In this document: piece after piece, positions 1 through 7,841 of the stretch
How positions within the stretch are numbered: position 1 is the stretch's first letter
How the letters are laid out: each line of letters opens with the position of its first letter
Assembly (NCBI GenBank): GCA_965262235.1
Contig: OZ253504.1
Coordinates: 2,790,001-2,854,000 of the forward strand
Length of the DNA: 64,000 nt
Reading direction: 5' to 3'
Origin: CATQGW01 sp965262235
Lineage (GTDB): Bacteria > Chloroflexota > Dehalococcoidia > Bin125
Made by a program: the position numbers and the translations under genes
The notes under the pieces: model-generated
The model's database searches: none
Seen by the model: only the letters and a program-made list of their open reading frames with translations
What the model was told of the DNA's origin: nothing

Positions 1-2
1 AC

Positions 3-3000
3 CTGGACGAGAATCCGGCGCTCAGTCGCGTGGAGTTGAGCGCCGGGACGATTAGCCCAGACTTCGTCAGCACGACACTGGTCTACACAGTCAGTGTCGA
101 CTTCGGCAATCCTCAAGTCACATTGACGCCCGTGCCCGGCAGCACCGGCACTACCTTCGAGTATCTAGACGCGGACGACATGACGCTCGATGATGGGAAC
201 GACGGGACCGACAGCATCGAGGTCGCTTTGCCTGTTGATGCCCCAGTAGTGGTGAAGATCAAGACGACATCCGAAGACGGCATGCACCACGAGACCTATA
301 CGTTGACGCTAACCAGGCAGTTCCCGGTCGCCGGCATCACCGCGGCCGACGCCGAGGTGACTGAGGGCCAGCCGGTGAGCTTCACGGTGACGCTGAACGG
401 TCATGTCGAGGACGCTGCCGGACAAGCTGTCGTCGTGAATATTAGTCAAGGTTCAGGGGAAGATGTCCTGACCGGTTCGACACGAACCGTGACGGTCAGA
501 GTGGCTGAGGGTGACACGACGGTCGACTTCACAGTCGATACGGCTGACGATCACTTGTGGGAAGAGCATCCGACCGTCACCGCGACGCTGGCCGCCCGCG
601 CCGGCTATTCAGTTGACAGCGCCGCGGGCGCGGCGTCGAAGCAGGTATTGGACAACGACTTCCCCGAGGCGCAAGCCGAACTCACAGTGACGCCCAATCA
701 GGCCGACGAAGCGGCCGCGGTCACGGCCAAGGTCACGATCACCACGTCGCGCGATGAGGCGCCTCGAGAGATTGGTGGACAGATCCTGGTCAGCACAGGT
801 CACGCCGACGACACCGCAATGGCCCCTGATGACTACACCGCGCTGACGGCAACGACCGGCCTGCTTACATTTGGCGAAGTCGGGCTACAGCCGTCCGACT
901 TCCAGCGGGTCGACACTGACGATGACGTCAATGTCGAAGTCTGGCGCTATCGGGCGACCGCGACGGCGACGATCGCGATTGCGGACGAAACCGAAGAAGA
1001 GGAAGACGAGACGTTCACGATTTCGATGGCCGAGGTCACCGACGGCGACTCGCCGACGGACTCGGAGATCACGCTGGCCGGCCAGCTATCACAGTCGGTG
1101 ACCATCAATGCGAACGATGTGCACGAGGTGACCCGTGTGGCGGTGGACCCGAGCGATACCCTTGCCGATGTCACGGTCGAGATCGCCAATCCGAGTAGCA
1201 GCGAAGTAACCGTCTTCCTGCGCTGGAAGCAACAGTCGGAGCCGGAATGGACCGATCTGGACGAGATGGACCGTCAAACAACAGCCGGCACGCCTGTGAC
1301 GTACGCGGTGACAGGCCTGGAGCGCGCTAAGCGATACGTGGTTGAGGCGTCACTGAATGATCTGTTCCCCCTCGACCGAACTACAGAGGCGGAGTTCACT
1401 ACTCTCGGCCTGCTTCCGGCCGTCCAAAAACTTGAGATCGAGGATCCGGAGCAGACGGGAGCGCAGGTCAAGGTATTCCTCGCCAATACTGACCCGATGG
1501 AGATGTATACCGTGCGCCTGCAGTATCAGGTCGAAGGCGCGCTAACGTGGACCAGGGCGGAAGATCAAGATGCGCCGGCCGGCTCGTCTGATGTGACATT
1601 CGACCTCACGGGGCTGCGTTCCGGTACGCACTATTTGGTAGAAGCGACGCTCGAAGATAACTTCGGCGAAGGGCGCAAGCAGTCTAACTCGTTCGACACG
1701 GAACCGCCACGGGTCACCGAGATTGGCATCGCGACGAACGGCGGTGGCGGAAATGAACTGAAGATCGAGCAGACCACGGCGACCGTCAAAGTGACGGTCA
1801 GCGCCCCCAATGGCGAAGAAGTCAATCTGCGCTCGATGATTCGCGGTGGAGAGTGGGTGCAAGAGGATGGAATGATCGCTGAATCGGGGGCGTCCTATGT
1901 CAATGAGACGATCGAGGGTTTGACGCCCGGCGCTACCTATGAGGTGCAAGCGTCCTACGACAACACGTTCGCGCAAGCGGAGGCGGTGCAGTCAGTGAGC
2001 TTCGTCACCGCCACGGACACGCAGCCGGGTCGCCTGGTGCTCGCTCGCTCGGGCACCGGAGGCGGCGGCGGAGGCGGCGGTGGTGGTGGCGGCGGGCCGC
2101 CGGCTGCGCCGGTGCCGTCGGTGGTGGAATTCGAATGGAACGTGATGCGAGACATCGGGTCGCTCGGCGAGGAAAATGACTCACCGACCGGGTTGTGGTC
2201 GGATGGCGAGACGATGTGGGTGCTGGAGAACTCGGAGAGCGGCAACGACAAGGTGTTCGCCTACGCCCTGGCGAGCGGCGACCGCCGCGAACGCCGTGAA
2301 ATCGAGCTCGACCGCCGCAACCGGTTCGCGCACGGGCTCTGGTCGGACGGCGAGACCATGTATGTGGCCGATAGCGGGCAGGACCGGATCTTCGCCTATC
2401 AGCTCAGCGATGGCATGCGAGCAGAGGAACGCGAGGTCGAGCTGGCCGAGTCCAACCGCGACCCGCGCGGCATCTGGTCGGATGGTGACACCCTCTATGT
2501 ACTCGATAGTGTCAAGGACGCCCTGTTCATCTATGACCTGGAGACAGGGGAGCTGGTCGGCGAACGTGCGTTGGACAAGCTGAACGGCAGTCCCCGCGGT
2601 CTGTGGTCGGACGGCGTCACGTTGTGGGTCTCGGACGACGGGTCGAAACGCGTCTTCGCCTATCAGCTTCAGGACGAGGTCCTGCAGCGGATCGAGCCGC
2701 AGGAGTTCACCTTCCAGCCGCTGCTGAAGGCGGGCAACAGCGATCCGCGCGGGATCTGGTCCGACGGTGATGTGATCTTCGTCGCCGATGCGACTGATGA
2801 CCGCGTCTACAGCTACAACATGCCGGATGCGATCGATGCGAGCCTGGCATCCTTGGACCTGAGCGGTGTCACGATCGACGCCTTCTCGCCAGGTCAGACC
2901 GAGTACGCCGGGGTCCTGTCGGCAGGGCTGCGAGAGACCACGGTCGTGGCAACCCCCTCGCAGAGTGGGGCGCAGTACACGATCGCCCCGGACGACGCCG

Positions 3001-3398
3001 ATGCTGAAAAAGATGGCCACCAGGTGGCCGTCATCGCCGGCAACGAGGTTGTCGTGACAGTGCAGTCGGCCGACGGCAGCCACACACAGCAGTACTCGGT
3101 GCGACTGGGCGACTGTCTGACCGGTTTGGGCGAGACGGGCTTGATCAATGTGCGCTATGGCGGAGGCAGCGTTGATCAGTTGCTCGCGTGCGCCCAACAG
3201 GGATCGGTCGAGGCTATGTACCACTACAGCACCGAGGGTTGGGTCGCGTATTTCCTGGATGGCCCAGAGTTCATCAATCAGCTGTTCCGCGACAGGTTCG
3301 CCAGCGGATTGCCGGCCGACACCGCGTTAGTTGCCAAACGTGAGCCGCCGGTCGCGACCGTTGCTTCGTCAGTGCCGACCTCGGCAGCAGGAAATTAA
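3..3398 (+). CDS. Large secreted multidomain adhesin-like protein, 5' end missing
   Basis: The frame is open from the window edge (LDENPALSRVEL precedes the first internal GTG at 30), so the N-terminus lies outside. Numbering from the codon at 30: residues ~1-95 look like a cadherin-like beta-sandwich repeat; ~97-210 and ~215-360 like two Calx-beta-type modules; ~365-670 hold three fibronectin-III-like modules ending in ATLEDNF/ASYDNTF-type motifs. A run of glycines (~677-690) follows, then five propeller blades marked by LWSDGETMWV-like motifs near 721, 769, 815, 857 and 907. A second beta-sandwich (~940-1035) and a ~85-residue tail (GGSVDQLLACAQ...) end the protein. This is a purely structural, extracellular architecture with no recognisable catalytic site. 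Surface adhesion or carbohydrate binding is inference. A dedicated promoter cannot be judged because the start is missing. Confidence 0.85.
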   Translation: MDENPALSRVELSAGTISPDFVSTTLVYTVSVDFGNPQVTLTPVPGSTGTTFEYLDADDMTLDDGNDGTDSIEVALPVDAPVVVKIKTTSEDGMHHETYTLTLTRQFPVAGITAADAEVTEGQPVSFTVTLNGHVEDAAGQAVVVNISQGSGEDVLTGSTRTVTVRVAEGDTTVDFTVDTADDHLWEEHPTVTATLAARAGYSVDSAAGAASKQVLDNDFPEAQAELTVTPNQADEAAAVTAKVTITTSRDEAPREIGGQILVSTGHADDTAMAPDDYTALTATTGLLTFGEVGLQPSDFQRVDTDDDVNVEVWRYRATATATIAIADETEEEEDETFTISMAEVTDGDSPTDSEITLAGQLSQSVTINANDVHEVTRVAVDPSDTLADVTVEIANPSSSEVTVFLRWKQQSEPEWTDLDEMDRQTTAGTPVTYAVTGLERAKRYVVEASLNDLFPLDRTTEAEFTTLGLLPAVQKLEIEDPEQTGAQVKVFLANTDPMEMYTVRLQYQVEGALTWTRAEDQDAPAGSSDVTFDLTGLRSGTHYLVEATLEDNFGEGRKQSNSFDTEPPRVTEIGIATNGGGGNELKIEQTTATVKVTVSAPNGEEVNLRSMIRGGEWVQEDGMIAESGASYVNETIEGLTPGATYEVQASYDNTFAQAEAVQSVSFVTATDTQPGRLVLARSGTGGGGGGGGGGGGGPPAAPVPSVVEFEWNVMRDIGSLGEENDSPTGLWSDGETMWVLENSESGNDKVFAYALASGDRRERREIELDRRNRFAHGLWSDGETMYVADSGQDRIFAYQLSDGMRAEEREVELAESNRDPRGIWSDGDTLYVLDSVKDALFIYDLETGELVGERALDKLNGSPRGLWSDGVTLWVSDDGSKRVFAYQLQDEVLQRIEPQEFTFQPLLKAGNSDPRGIWSDGDVIFVADATDDRVYSYNMPDAIDASLASLDLSGVTIDAFSPGQTEYAGVLSAGLRETTVVATPSQSGAQYTIAPDDADAEKDGHQVAVIAGNEVVVTVQSADGSHTQQYSVRLGDCLTGLGETGLINVRYGGGSVDQLLACAQQGSVEAMYHYSTEGWVAYFLDGPEFINQLFRDRFASGLPADTALVAKREPPVATVASSVPTSAAGN

Positions 3399-3500
3399 GC
3401 ACCACAGGCACGAGTGGGAAAAGTTGGTCGAAAACACGGGGAGCACGGACGCGAGCTACCGGGCGATGGGAAAGTAGCCTCGCCCACCGGAGTGGTAGCT

Positions 3501-3519
3501 CGCGCCGCCCTGCGGCGCG
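3501..3519 (+). terminator. Possible terminator-like hairpin
   Basis: CGCGCCGC and GCGGCGCG form an 8-bp perfect stem around a CCT loop, about 100 bp past the stop of the upstream gene. It is followed by GGGG rather than a T-tract, so intrinsic termination is doubtful. Confidence 0.2.
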
Positions 3520-3683
3520 GGGGTGCGACCCTGGGGCTGGCAGTGGCGGTTGAGGCCGTGAACTCGGTCATGTCGTGCGATACGAGTCCGCCGTATGTTC
3601 ACACGTCGGCTTGACCGGCGGGTGAGGCTGGGCGTCGGAGTTCGAAGCAGCCTTGTGTGGACCTGGGGAAGCTCTGCATGGCT

Positions 3684-3712
3684 CCCCCCCCCCGCGCGGC
3701 GCGGGGGGGGGG
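3684..3712. repeat. Perfect 14-bp inverted repeat of C10/G10 type
   Basis: Ten C, then GCGC, a single G, GCGC and at least ten G (eleven are present). It lies between two convergent genes. The homopolymer arms are also the kind of sequence where read and assembly errors collect, so the exact lengths should not be trusted. Confidence 0.6.
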
Positions 3713-3795
3713 GTGTTCAGAGGCTTCCTGGCTGGTCGGCAACGGCTTGATCGACCGCTCCTACGTTCCTGATCCAGGCGCCGTACTACGACGAG

Positions 3796-5076
3796 TTATT
3801 CGCTCTCGTACAGCTCACTCAGGCGATCAACTTCTTCCCTGAATCGTTGGTGTCGTTCGGGCAAGATCGCCGCGAATTCGTCGGTCAGCAGGTTCGCCGC
3901 ATCGGCTTTCCTCACGATTTGCGGAGCAGTGACGAACGACCGCGTGCCCGAGAGCAGGCCCTCGGACCCGAACGGCAAGCCGTGCACGAGCAGCATCACC
4001 GAGGGCACAACATGGCCCTGGTGGAAAGGCTGATCCCAGACGGCGAATTGCACGATCCCGAGATAGATCAGCGCCTGCAGGGTCGGCTGATTGGAGCCGA
4101 CCGCGCCGAGCAGCACGTCCTCGCGGCCATGGGCGGCATCGACCGCGTGCAGAGTTGTGTTGTAGTTCAGCGTCAGCACGGCGCCGACATCGTCATTGAG
4201 CGCAGCGGCGATGGCGGCGACGGGATCGTCGGCGCCGGAGATGTCGAGCCGAATGACTTCACCGTTGTCGTAGCTCTCGTCGAGTGCATCGCAACGTTGG
4301 TCCAGGCCCACGTTGACGGGTTCGTGGATCACGCAGAGGATGTCGCCGCTCGCGCCCCGCTCGATGAATGCGTTGGCGGCCATCGTCCCGGCGGCGCGCT
4401 CGTCGAGCCCGACGTGGGCGATCGAGTCAACGCTGCGGGCATGATCGGCGCCCGAGTTGAAGGTCACGATCCGGGTGTTGGTCCCCTGGGCCTGCAACAA
4501 CGCCGGCCGGAGCGTGTCGGGGTCGGCCAGTGTGGTGGCGATCACGGCGGCGCCGTCATTGATGCACTGCCTGATCGCATCAGCCTGGTCGTCGCTCTCA
4601 GGGTGAATCGAGGCGCGCAGGTTGAGTCCGAGTTGACGCGAGCTGACGGAAGCGGTGTGGAAGGCGAGTCGCCAGAAACTGTCGCTTTCGGACCCGTGAG
4701 CGATGAAGCAGAAGAGCGTGTCGCGATCGGTCGGCCTGGTAGCGGTCAGGGCCTCGGGGTACTCGAACGGTCCCAACGCGTGAGGTCCGAAGACATCAGC
4801 CGGAACGCCCTCGAATGCGAGCCTGATCGGGCTGCTCGAGTACCAACGCCCCTGCTCCGCGTTGACCGGGACGAAACGGGCCGTGGGCCTGTTCCGGTCG
4901 CCCCAGCTGCCGTTGGCGTCGCGTTGTTGGAGCGCGACTTCGATGCGTCCGTTGGCGTCGGTGCGAGCCTGGATACGGACATCGGCTGAACCGCTGAGCG
5001 CCCAGGCGGCGCCCACCGAGATCAGACCGACCAGGATGCCGACCGCGAAGATTATGAGACTGGCTGATTTGCGCAT
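3796..5076 (-). CDS. Periplasmic sugar-type substrate-binding protein with N-terminal GRIE-type domain
   Basis: 426 aa. The start ATG at 5076 is chosen over an in-frame codon at 5136 because AGGGAG lies 6 nt upstream and the protein then opens with a basic, hydrophobic export or anchor segment (MRKSASLIIFAVGILVGL). Residues ~30-85 form a small domain (ARTDANGRIEVALQQ ... GRWYSSSP) that recurs in the two-barrel protease gene at 39869. Residues ~105-390 resemble the RbsB/Peripla_BP_4 fold: FCFIAHGSESDSFW, QCINDGAAVIATTLADPD, and a GVGLDQR-like ligand-loop region. No ABC permease or ATPase gene is adjacent, so it is an orphan. It may supply a distant transporter or act as a sensor. The binding fold is fairly sure; the ligand is unknown. 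Confidence 0.8.
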   Translation of the reverse strand: MRKSASLIIFAVGILVGLISVGAAWALSGSADVRIQARTDANGRIEVALQQRDANGSWGDRNRPTARFVPVNAEQGRWYSSSPIRLAFEGVPADVFGPHALGPFEYPEALTATRPTDRDTLFCFIAHGSESDSFWRLAFHTASVSSRQLGLNLRASIHPESDDQADAIRQCINDGAAVIATTLADPDTLRPALLQAQGTNTRIVTFNSGADHARSVDSIAHVGLDERAAGTMAANAFIERGASGDILCVIHEPVNVGLDQRCDALDESYDNGEVIRLDISGADDPVAAIAAALNDDVGAVLTLNYNTTLHAVDAAHGREDVLLGAVGSNQPTLQALIYLGIVQFAVWDQPFHQGHVVPSVMLLVHGLPFGSEGLLSGTRSFVTAPQIVRKADAANLLTDEFAAILPERHQRFREEVDRLSELYESE

Positions 5077-5116
5077 GTTTGCTCCCTGCGATGGAACTGC
5101 CTGCGATGATGAAAAT

Positions 5117-5122
5117 ACTATA
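5117..5122 (-). promoter_or_regulatory. Candidate -10 element of the binding-protein gene
   Basis: Read on the minus strand this is TATAGT, a 5/6 match to TATAAT, in a locally AT-rich patch about 40 nt upstream of the chosen start at 5076. The -35 region is weak (AACCGA about 17 nt further upstream), so the call rests mainly on the -10 match and its position. Confidence 0.35.
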
Positions 5123-5418
5123 TCTCGCGGTCGCACAGTTCGGTTTGTTTGAACCGGCGACGCATCGAGCCCGAATCTGCAGGTCGGGATGAATCACAAC
5201 ACCGGTCGCTCCGTACATGTGCCCGCAGTGACAGGCGACACGTGGTGGCAGCCGCACGGGTGCGAGGCGGGCGTGGCTGAACAGACCGGAGCCACGAATC
5301 AAGCCACCGTCGCCGCGCAGGACTCTTCCCCCCAGGCTCGCGGCCCCAAATCTGAAGCGGGCGAAGAAACCACGGACCCGTTGGCGTTGACGTTCACGCC
5401 GAGGGTTGGTCTCGGGTC

Positions 5419-5967
5419 AGCTGCGCCCTCGTCATTGGCGAGACGTACTTCCGTCTGCATGTTCCGAGTGGCGACTACCGGCGGCGCTATCACCGCACGG
5501 AGCCAACGGTTGATTCGTGCCGGAAGGCGATCGCGAGGTGGTGACGGACGCGGCTGGCAATACGGCCGCAGCTTCGACCGAGGTCTAGGTGCTGCTGATC
5601 GTCAACAGCGGAGGCAGGGTGTTGCCCTCGGGTGAGACCTACCGCGCGGAGTGTGCTGCTGACGATTCCTGAACGCGTGGAGATGCAGTCTGGGCGAACA
5701 GAAGTGGCTGAAGGCTCGGGCAAGCATGCGGTTGACGTGATCATTCCCGGACCGCCCACGAGCGCGCTGATCCTGCTCGACCCCGAGACCGGCGAGGAGC
5801 ACGGGCGCTCACTGGACGGTTGGAACGTCATCCGTCCGCCGCGAGACCAGAGAACTCCACCCTCAGTGGCTACCCGGCTCGCACGGCGGCAGCACGGCCG
5901 ACCCGGACGAACGCGACGAGGTGAAACTGAACTCGAACGTTCTCAACGGGACGGTCACGCGATCGCC
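5419..5967 (+). pseudogene. Frame-broken remnants of a surface/Ig-like protein
   Basis: No single frame is intact, but protein-like fragments appear in successive frames. Frame 1 reads LVIGETYFRLHVPSGDYRR (~5430-5485). Frame 3 reads VPEGDREVVTDAAGNTAAAS, an Ig/HYR-like motif (~5520-5580), then a TAG, then LLIVNSGGRVLPSGETYRAE. Frame 1 resumes with VDVIIPGPPTSALILLDPET (~5730-5795), and frame 2 continues with ERDEVKLNSNVLNGTVTRS (~5910-5965). This mosaic suggests a decayed cell-surface gene with several indels. The rest of 5123-6079 shows nothing I can support as a gene. Alternative: chance open sequence in GC-rich DNA. Confidence 0.35.
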
Positions 5968-6079
5968 CAGCCCTCCGCGGCGCTGGGGAGCGAGGGAGGG
6001 CAGGGGAGAGGAGCGCGGGCGCGTACGGGTGGACTGGCGCGTGTTGCGCGGCTCGAGTGTCGGTTTGCGGTGCGGTTGA

Positions 6080-6107
6080 TTGACAATGGTGCGGCTGTCA
6101 CTAGGCT
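6080..6107 (+). promoter_or_regulatory. Candidate sigma-70 promoter of the trp supra-operon
   Basis: A perfect TTGACA at 6080-6085 is followed after 16 bp by TAGGCT (6102-6107), which keeps the first two and the last bases of the -10 consensus. It lies 183 bp upstream of trpE, leaving a leader of about 170 nt. No other convincing promoter was seen in the run down to aroF. Confidence 0.45.
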
Positions 6108-6124
6108 GATTGGCAGGAGTTGCG

Positions 6125-6257
6125 ATGACTCGCGCCGCTGACGCCCGCCACGCTCGCGTTGACTCGGGCCGCCGGCTGCTCGCGCGACATCGCACGTCCG
6201 GAGGTGAAGGGGCTTGGCGAAGCGTCAGCTGACGACGCCGACGCCCGCGGCGTCAGG
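6125..6257 (+). promoter_or_regulatory. Possible trp leader peptide and hairpin region
   Basis: An ATG at 6125 preceded by AGGAG opens a 35-codon frame ending at 6232 with ...GAWRSVS, so it contains one Trp codon near its end. A 12-bp palindrome (CGTCAGCTGACG, 6223-6234) overlaps the stop, and a GACGCC/GGCGTC hairpin follows (~6240-6255). The arrangement resembles attenuation, but one Trp codon is weak and no T-tract is present. Confidence 0.2.
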
Positions 6258-6289
6258 ACGATGCCGCGATCACCTCTGGAGCACCCGCC

Positions 6290-7783
6290 ATGCCTCCCAT
6301 TGGCAGCCACCACCCTTCGTTGGACGACTTCAAGGCCATCGCCGCGCGCGGCGATGGCAACTTCGCGCCGATCTATCGCGAGGTCCTGGCCGACCTCGAA
6401 ACGCCCGTCTCGGCCTTCCTGAAGGTCAAGCGCGGACGCTACTCGTTCCTGCTCGAGTCGGTTGAGGGCGGCGAGCGGCCGGGTCGCTACTCGTTCATCG
6501 GGACCGAGCCGTATCGCGTGATTCGGGCGGAGGGCGGCGGCGAGATCGACCCGCTGCGGCTGGTTGAGCAGGAGCTCGACCGCTTCGATTTGGTTGCGAG
6601 CCCCGATCTGCCGCCTTTCTGCGGCGGCGCGGTCGGGTACCTCTCCTACGAGGCGATCCGGCACTACGAACCCCGCGTGAAGCCCGCGCCGCACGATCAT
6701 CACGGGCTACCCGAAGCGCTCTTTCAGCTCGTCGACACCGTACTCGTGTTCGATCATCTCAAGCATGTGATCCGCGTCGTCAGCCACGCGCGGCTCGACG
6801 GCGATATCGAATCGGCCTACCGGCAGGCGCAGTTCCGGATCGACGAGCTGGTCGAGCGTCTGGAGGCCGGGCAGCCGGTGCCGCCCAGCGATGCCCCGGA
6901 GCCACCCGATCATCAGAGCGCGGTCCGCTCGAACATGGAGCGCGAGTCGTACTTCTCGGACGTGAAGCGGATCGTTGAGTACATCATCGCCGGCGACATC
7001 ATTCAGTGCGTCTATTCGCAGCGGTTCTCGCGCGAGACGTTCGTGCATCCGTTCAACGTCTACCGCACGCTGCGCACGGTGAATCCCTCGCCCTACACCT
7101 ACTACCTCGAGATGGACGACCACCAGATCGTCGGCACGTCGCCCGAGCTGCTGGTGATCGTGGAGGACGGCAAGGTCGCCACGCACCCGATCGCCGGCAC
7201 CCGCCGCCGCGGTCAGACGGAGGAAGAGGACGCCGCGCTCGAAGCGGAGCTGCGCGCCGACGAGAAGGAGATCGCCGAGCACGTGATGCTGCTGGACCTC
7301 GGCCGCAACGATGTCGGCCGCGTCGCCAAGCCGGGCACGGTGCGGGTCACGCAGGAGCTCGATGTCGAGCGCTACAGCCACGTGATGCACCTCGTCTCCC
7401 ACGTCGAGGCCGAAATGCGCGACGACTGCACGGCCTATGACGCGGTCCGCGCGACGTTCCCGGCGGGGACCGTCTCAGGCGCGCCCAAGATTCGGGCGAT
7501 GGAGATCATCTCGGAGCTGGAGACCGACCAGCGCGGGCCGTACGCGGGCGCGCTCGGCTACTTCGGCTTCGGCGGCAACATGGAGACTGCGATCACCATC
7601 CGCACCATCGTGATGCAGGACGGCGTGGCGTCGGTGCAGGCAGGTGGGGGGATCGTGTTCGACAGCACCCCCGGCTTCGAGTTCGAGGAGACCGTCAACA
7701 AGGCGATGGGCATGCTCACGGCGCTCGACCTGGCCGAGGAGCGCAGCCGCTCGTCCTCGACCGGCGGCTCGCGGGGCTACTGA
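6290..7783 (+). CDS. trpE: Anthranilate synthase component I
   Basis: 497 aa. Converts chorismate plus ammonia to anthranilate, the committed step to tryptophan, working with the TrpG glutaminase encoded downstream. The N-terminal regulatory lobe shows the LLES element (FLLESVEGGERPGRYSFIG) that forms the tryptophan feedback site in the family. The C-terminal chorismate-binding domain shows GTSPELLV, PIAGTRRRG, DEKEIAEHVMLLDLGRND, and PAGTVSGAPKIRAMEI, ending in the glycine-rich QAGGGIVFDS. Start ATG with GGAG 8 nt upstream. It is the first gene of the supra-operon. The two CMD-family genes separate it from trpG, although the two subunits are usually adjacent. Confidence 0.97.
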   Translation: MPPIGSHHPSLDDFKAIAARGDGNFAPIYREVLADLETPVSAFLKVKRGRYSFLLESVEGGERPGRYSFIGTEPYRVIRAEGGGEIDPLRLVEQELDRFDLVASPDLPPFCGGAVGYLSYEAIRHYEPRVKPAPHDHHGLPEALFQLVDTVLVFDHLKHVIRVVSHARLDGDIESAYRQAQFRIDELVERLEAGQPVPPSDAPEPPDHQSAVRSNMERESYFSDVKRIVEYIIAGDIIQCVYSQRFSRETFVHPFNVYRTLRTVNPSPYTYYLEMDDHQIVGTSPELLVIVEDGKVATHPIAGTRRRGQTEEEDAALEAELRADEKEIAEHVMLLDLGRNDVGRVAKPGTVRVTQELDVERYSHVMHLVSHVEAEMRDDCTAYDAVRATFPAGTVSGAPKIRAMEIISELETDQRGPYAGALGYFGFGGNMETAITIRTIVMQDGVASVQAGGGIVFDSTPGFEFEETVNKAMGMLTALDLAEERSRSSSTGGSRGY

Positions 7784-7841
7784 GCAACGTCGAAGAGCGG
7801 CCAAGAGCGGCCAACATGCTGCCAACGAGCGGAGCCCAGTC

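Larger units (their letters stand above)
3399..3795. other. Intergenic region with two strong GC hairpins
   Basis: I see no convincing gene here; the short open frame at 3414-3614 has no family resemblance. Two inverted repeats stand out. One is at 3501-3519 (8-bp perfect stem, 3-nt loop). The other is at 3684-3712 (ten C, GCGC, one central G, GCGC, ten G: a 14-bp perfect stem). The region lies between the stop of the large secreted protein and the stop of the oppositely oriented binding protein. The hairpins could therefore act in bidirectional termination, although no T-tract follows either one. Confidence 0.5.

Noticed and set aside
3414..3614. 66-codon frame after the first gene
   Set aside because: It has no recognisable pattern, no convincing ribosome site, and overlaps a hairpin.
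3847..4989. 380-codon plus-strand frame opposite the binding-protein gene
   Set aside because: It is the antisense shadow of the substrate-binding protein, with no family resemblance.
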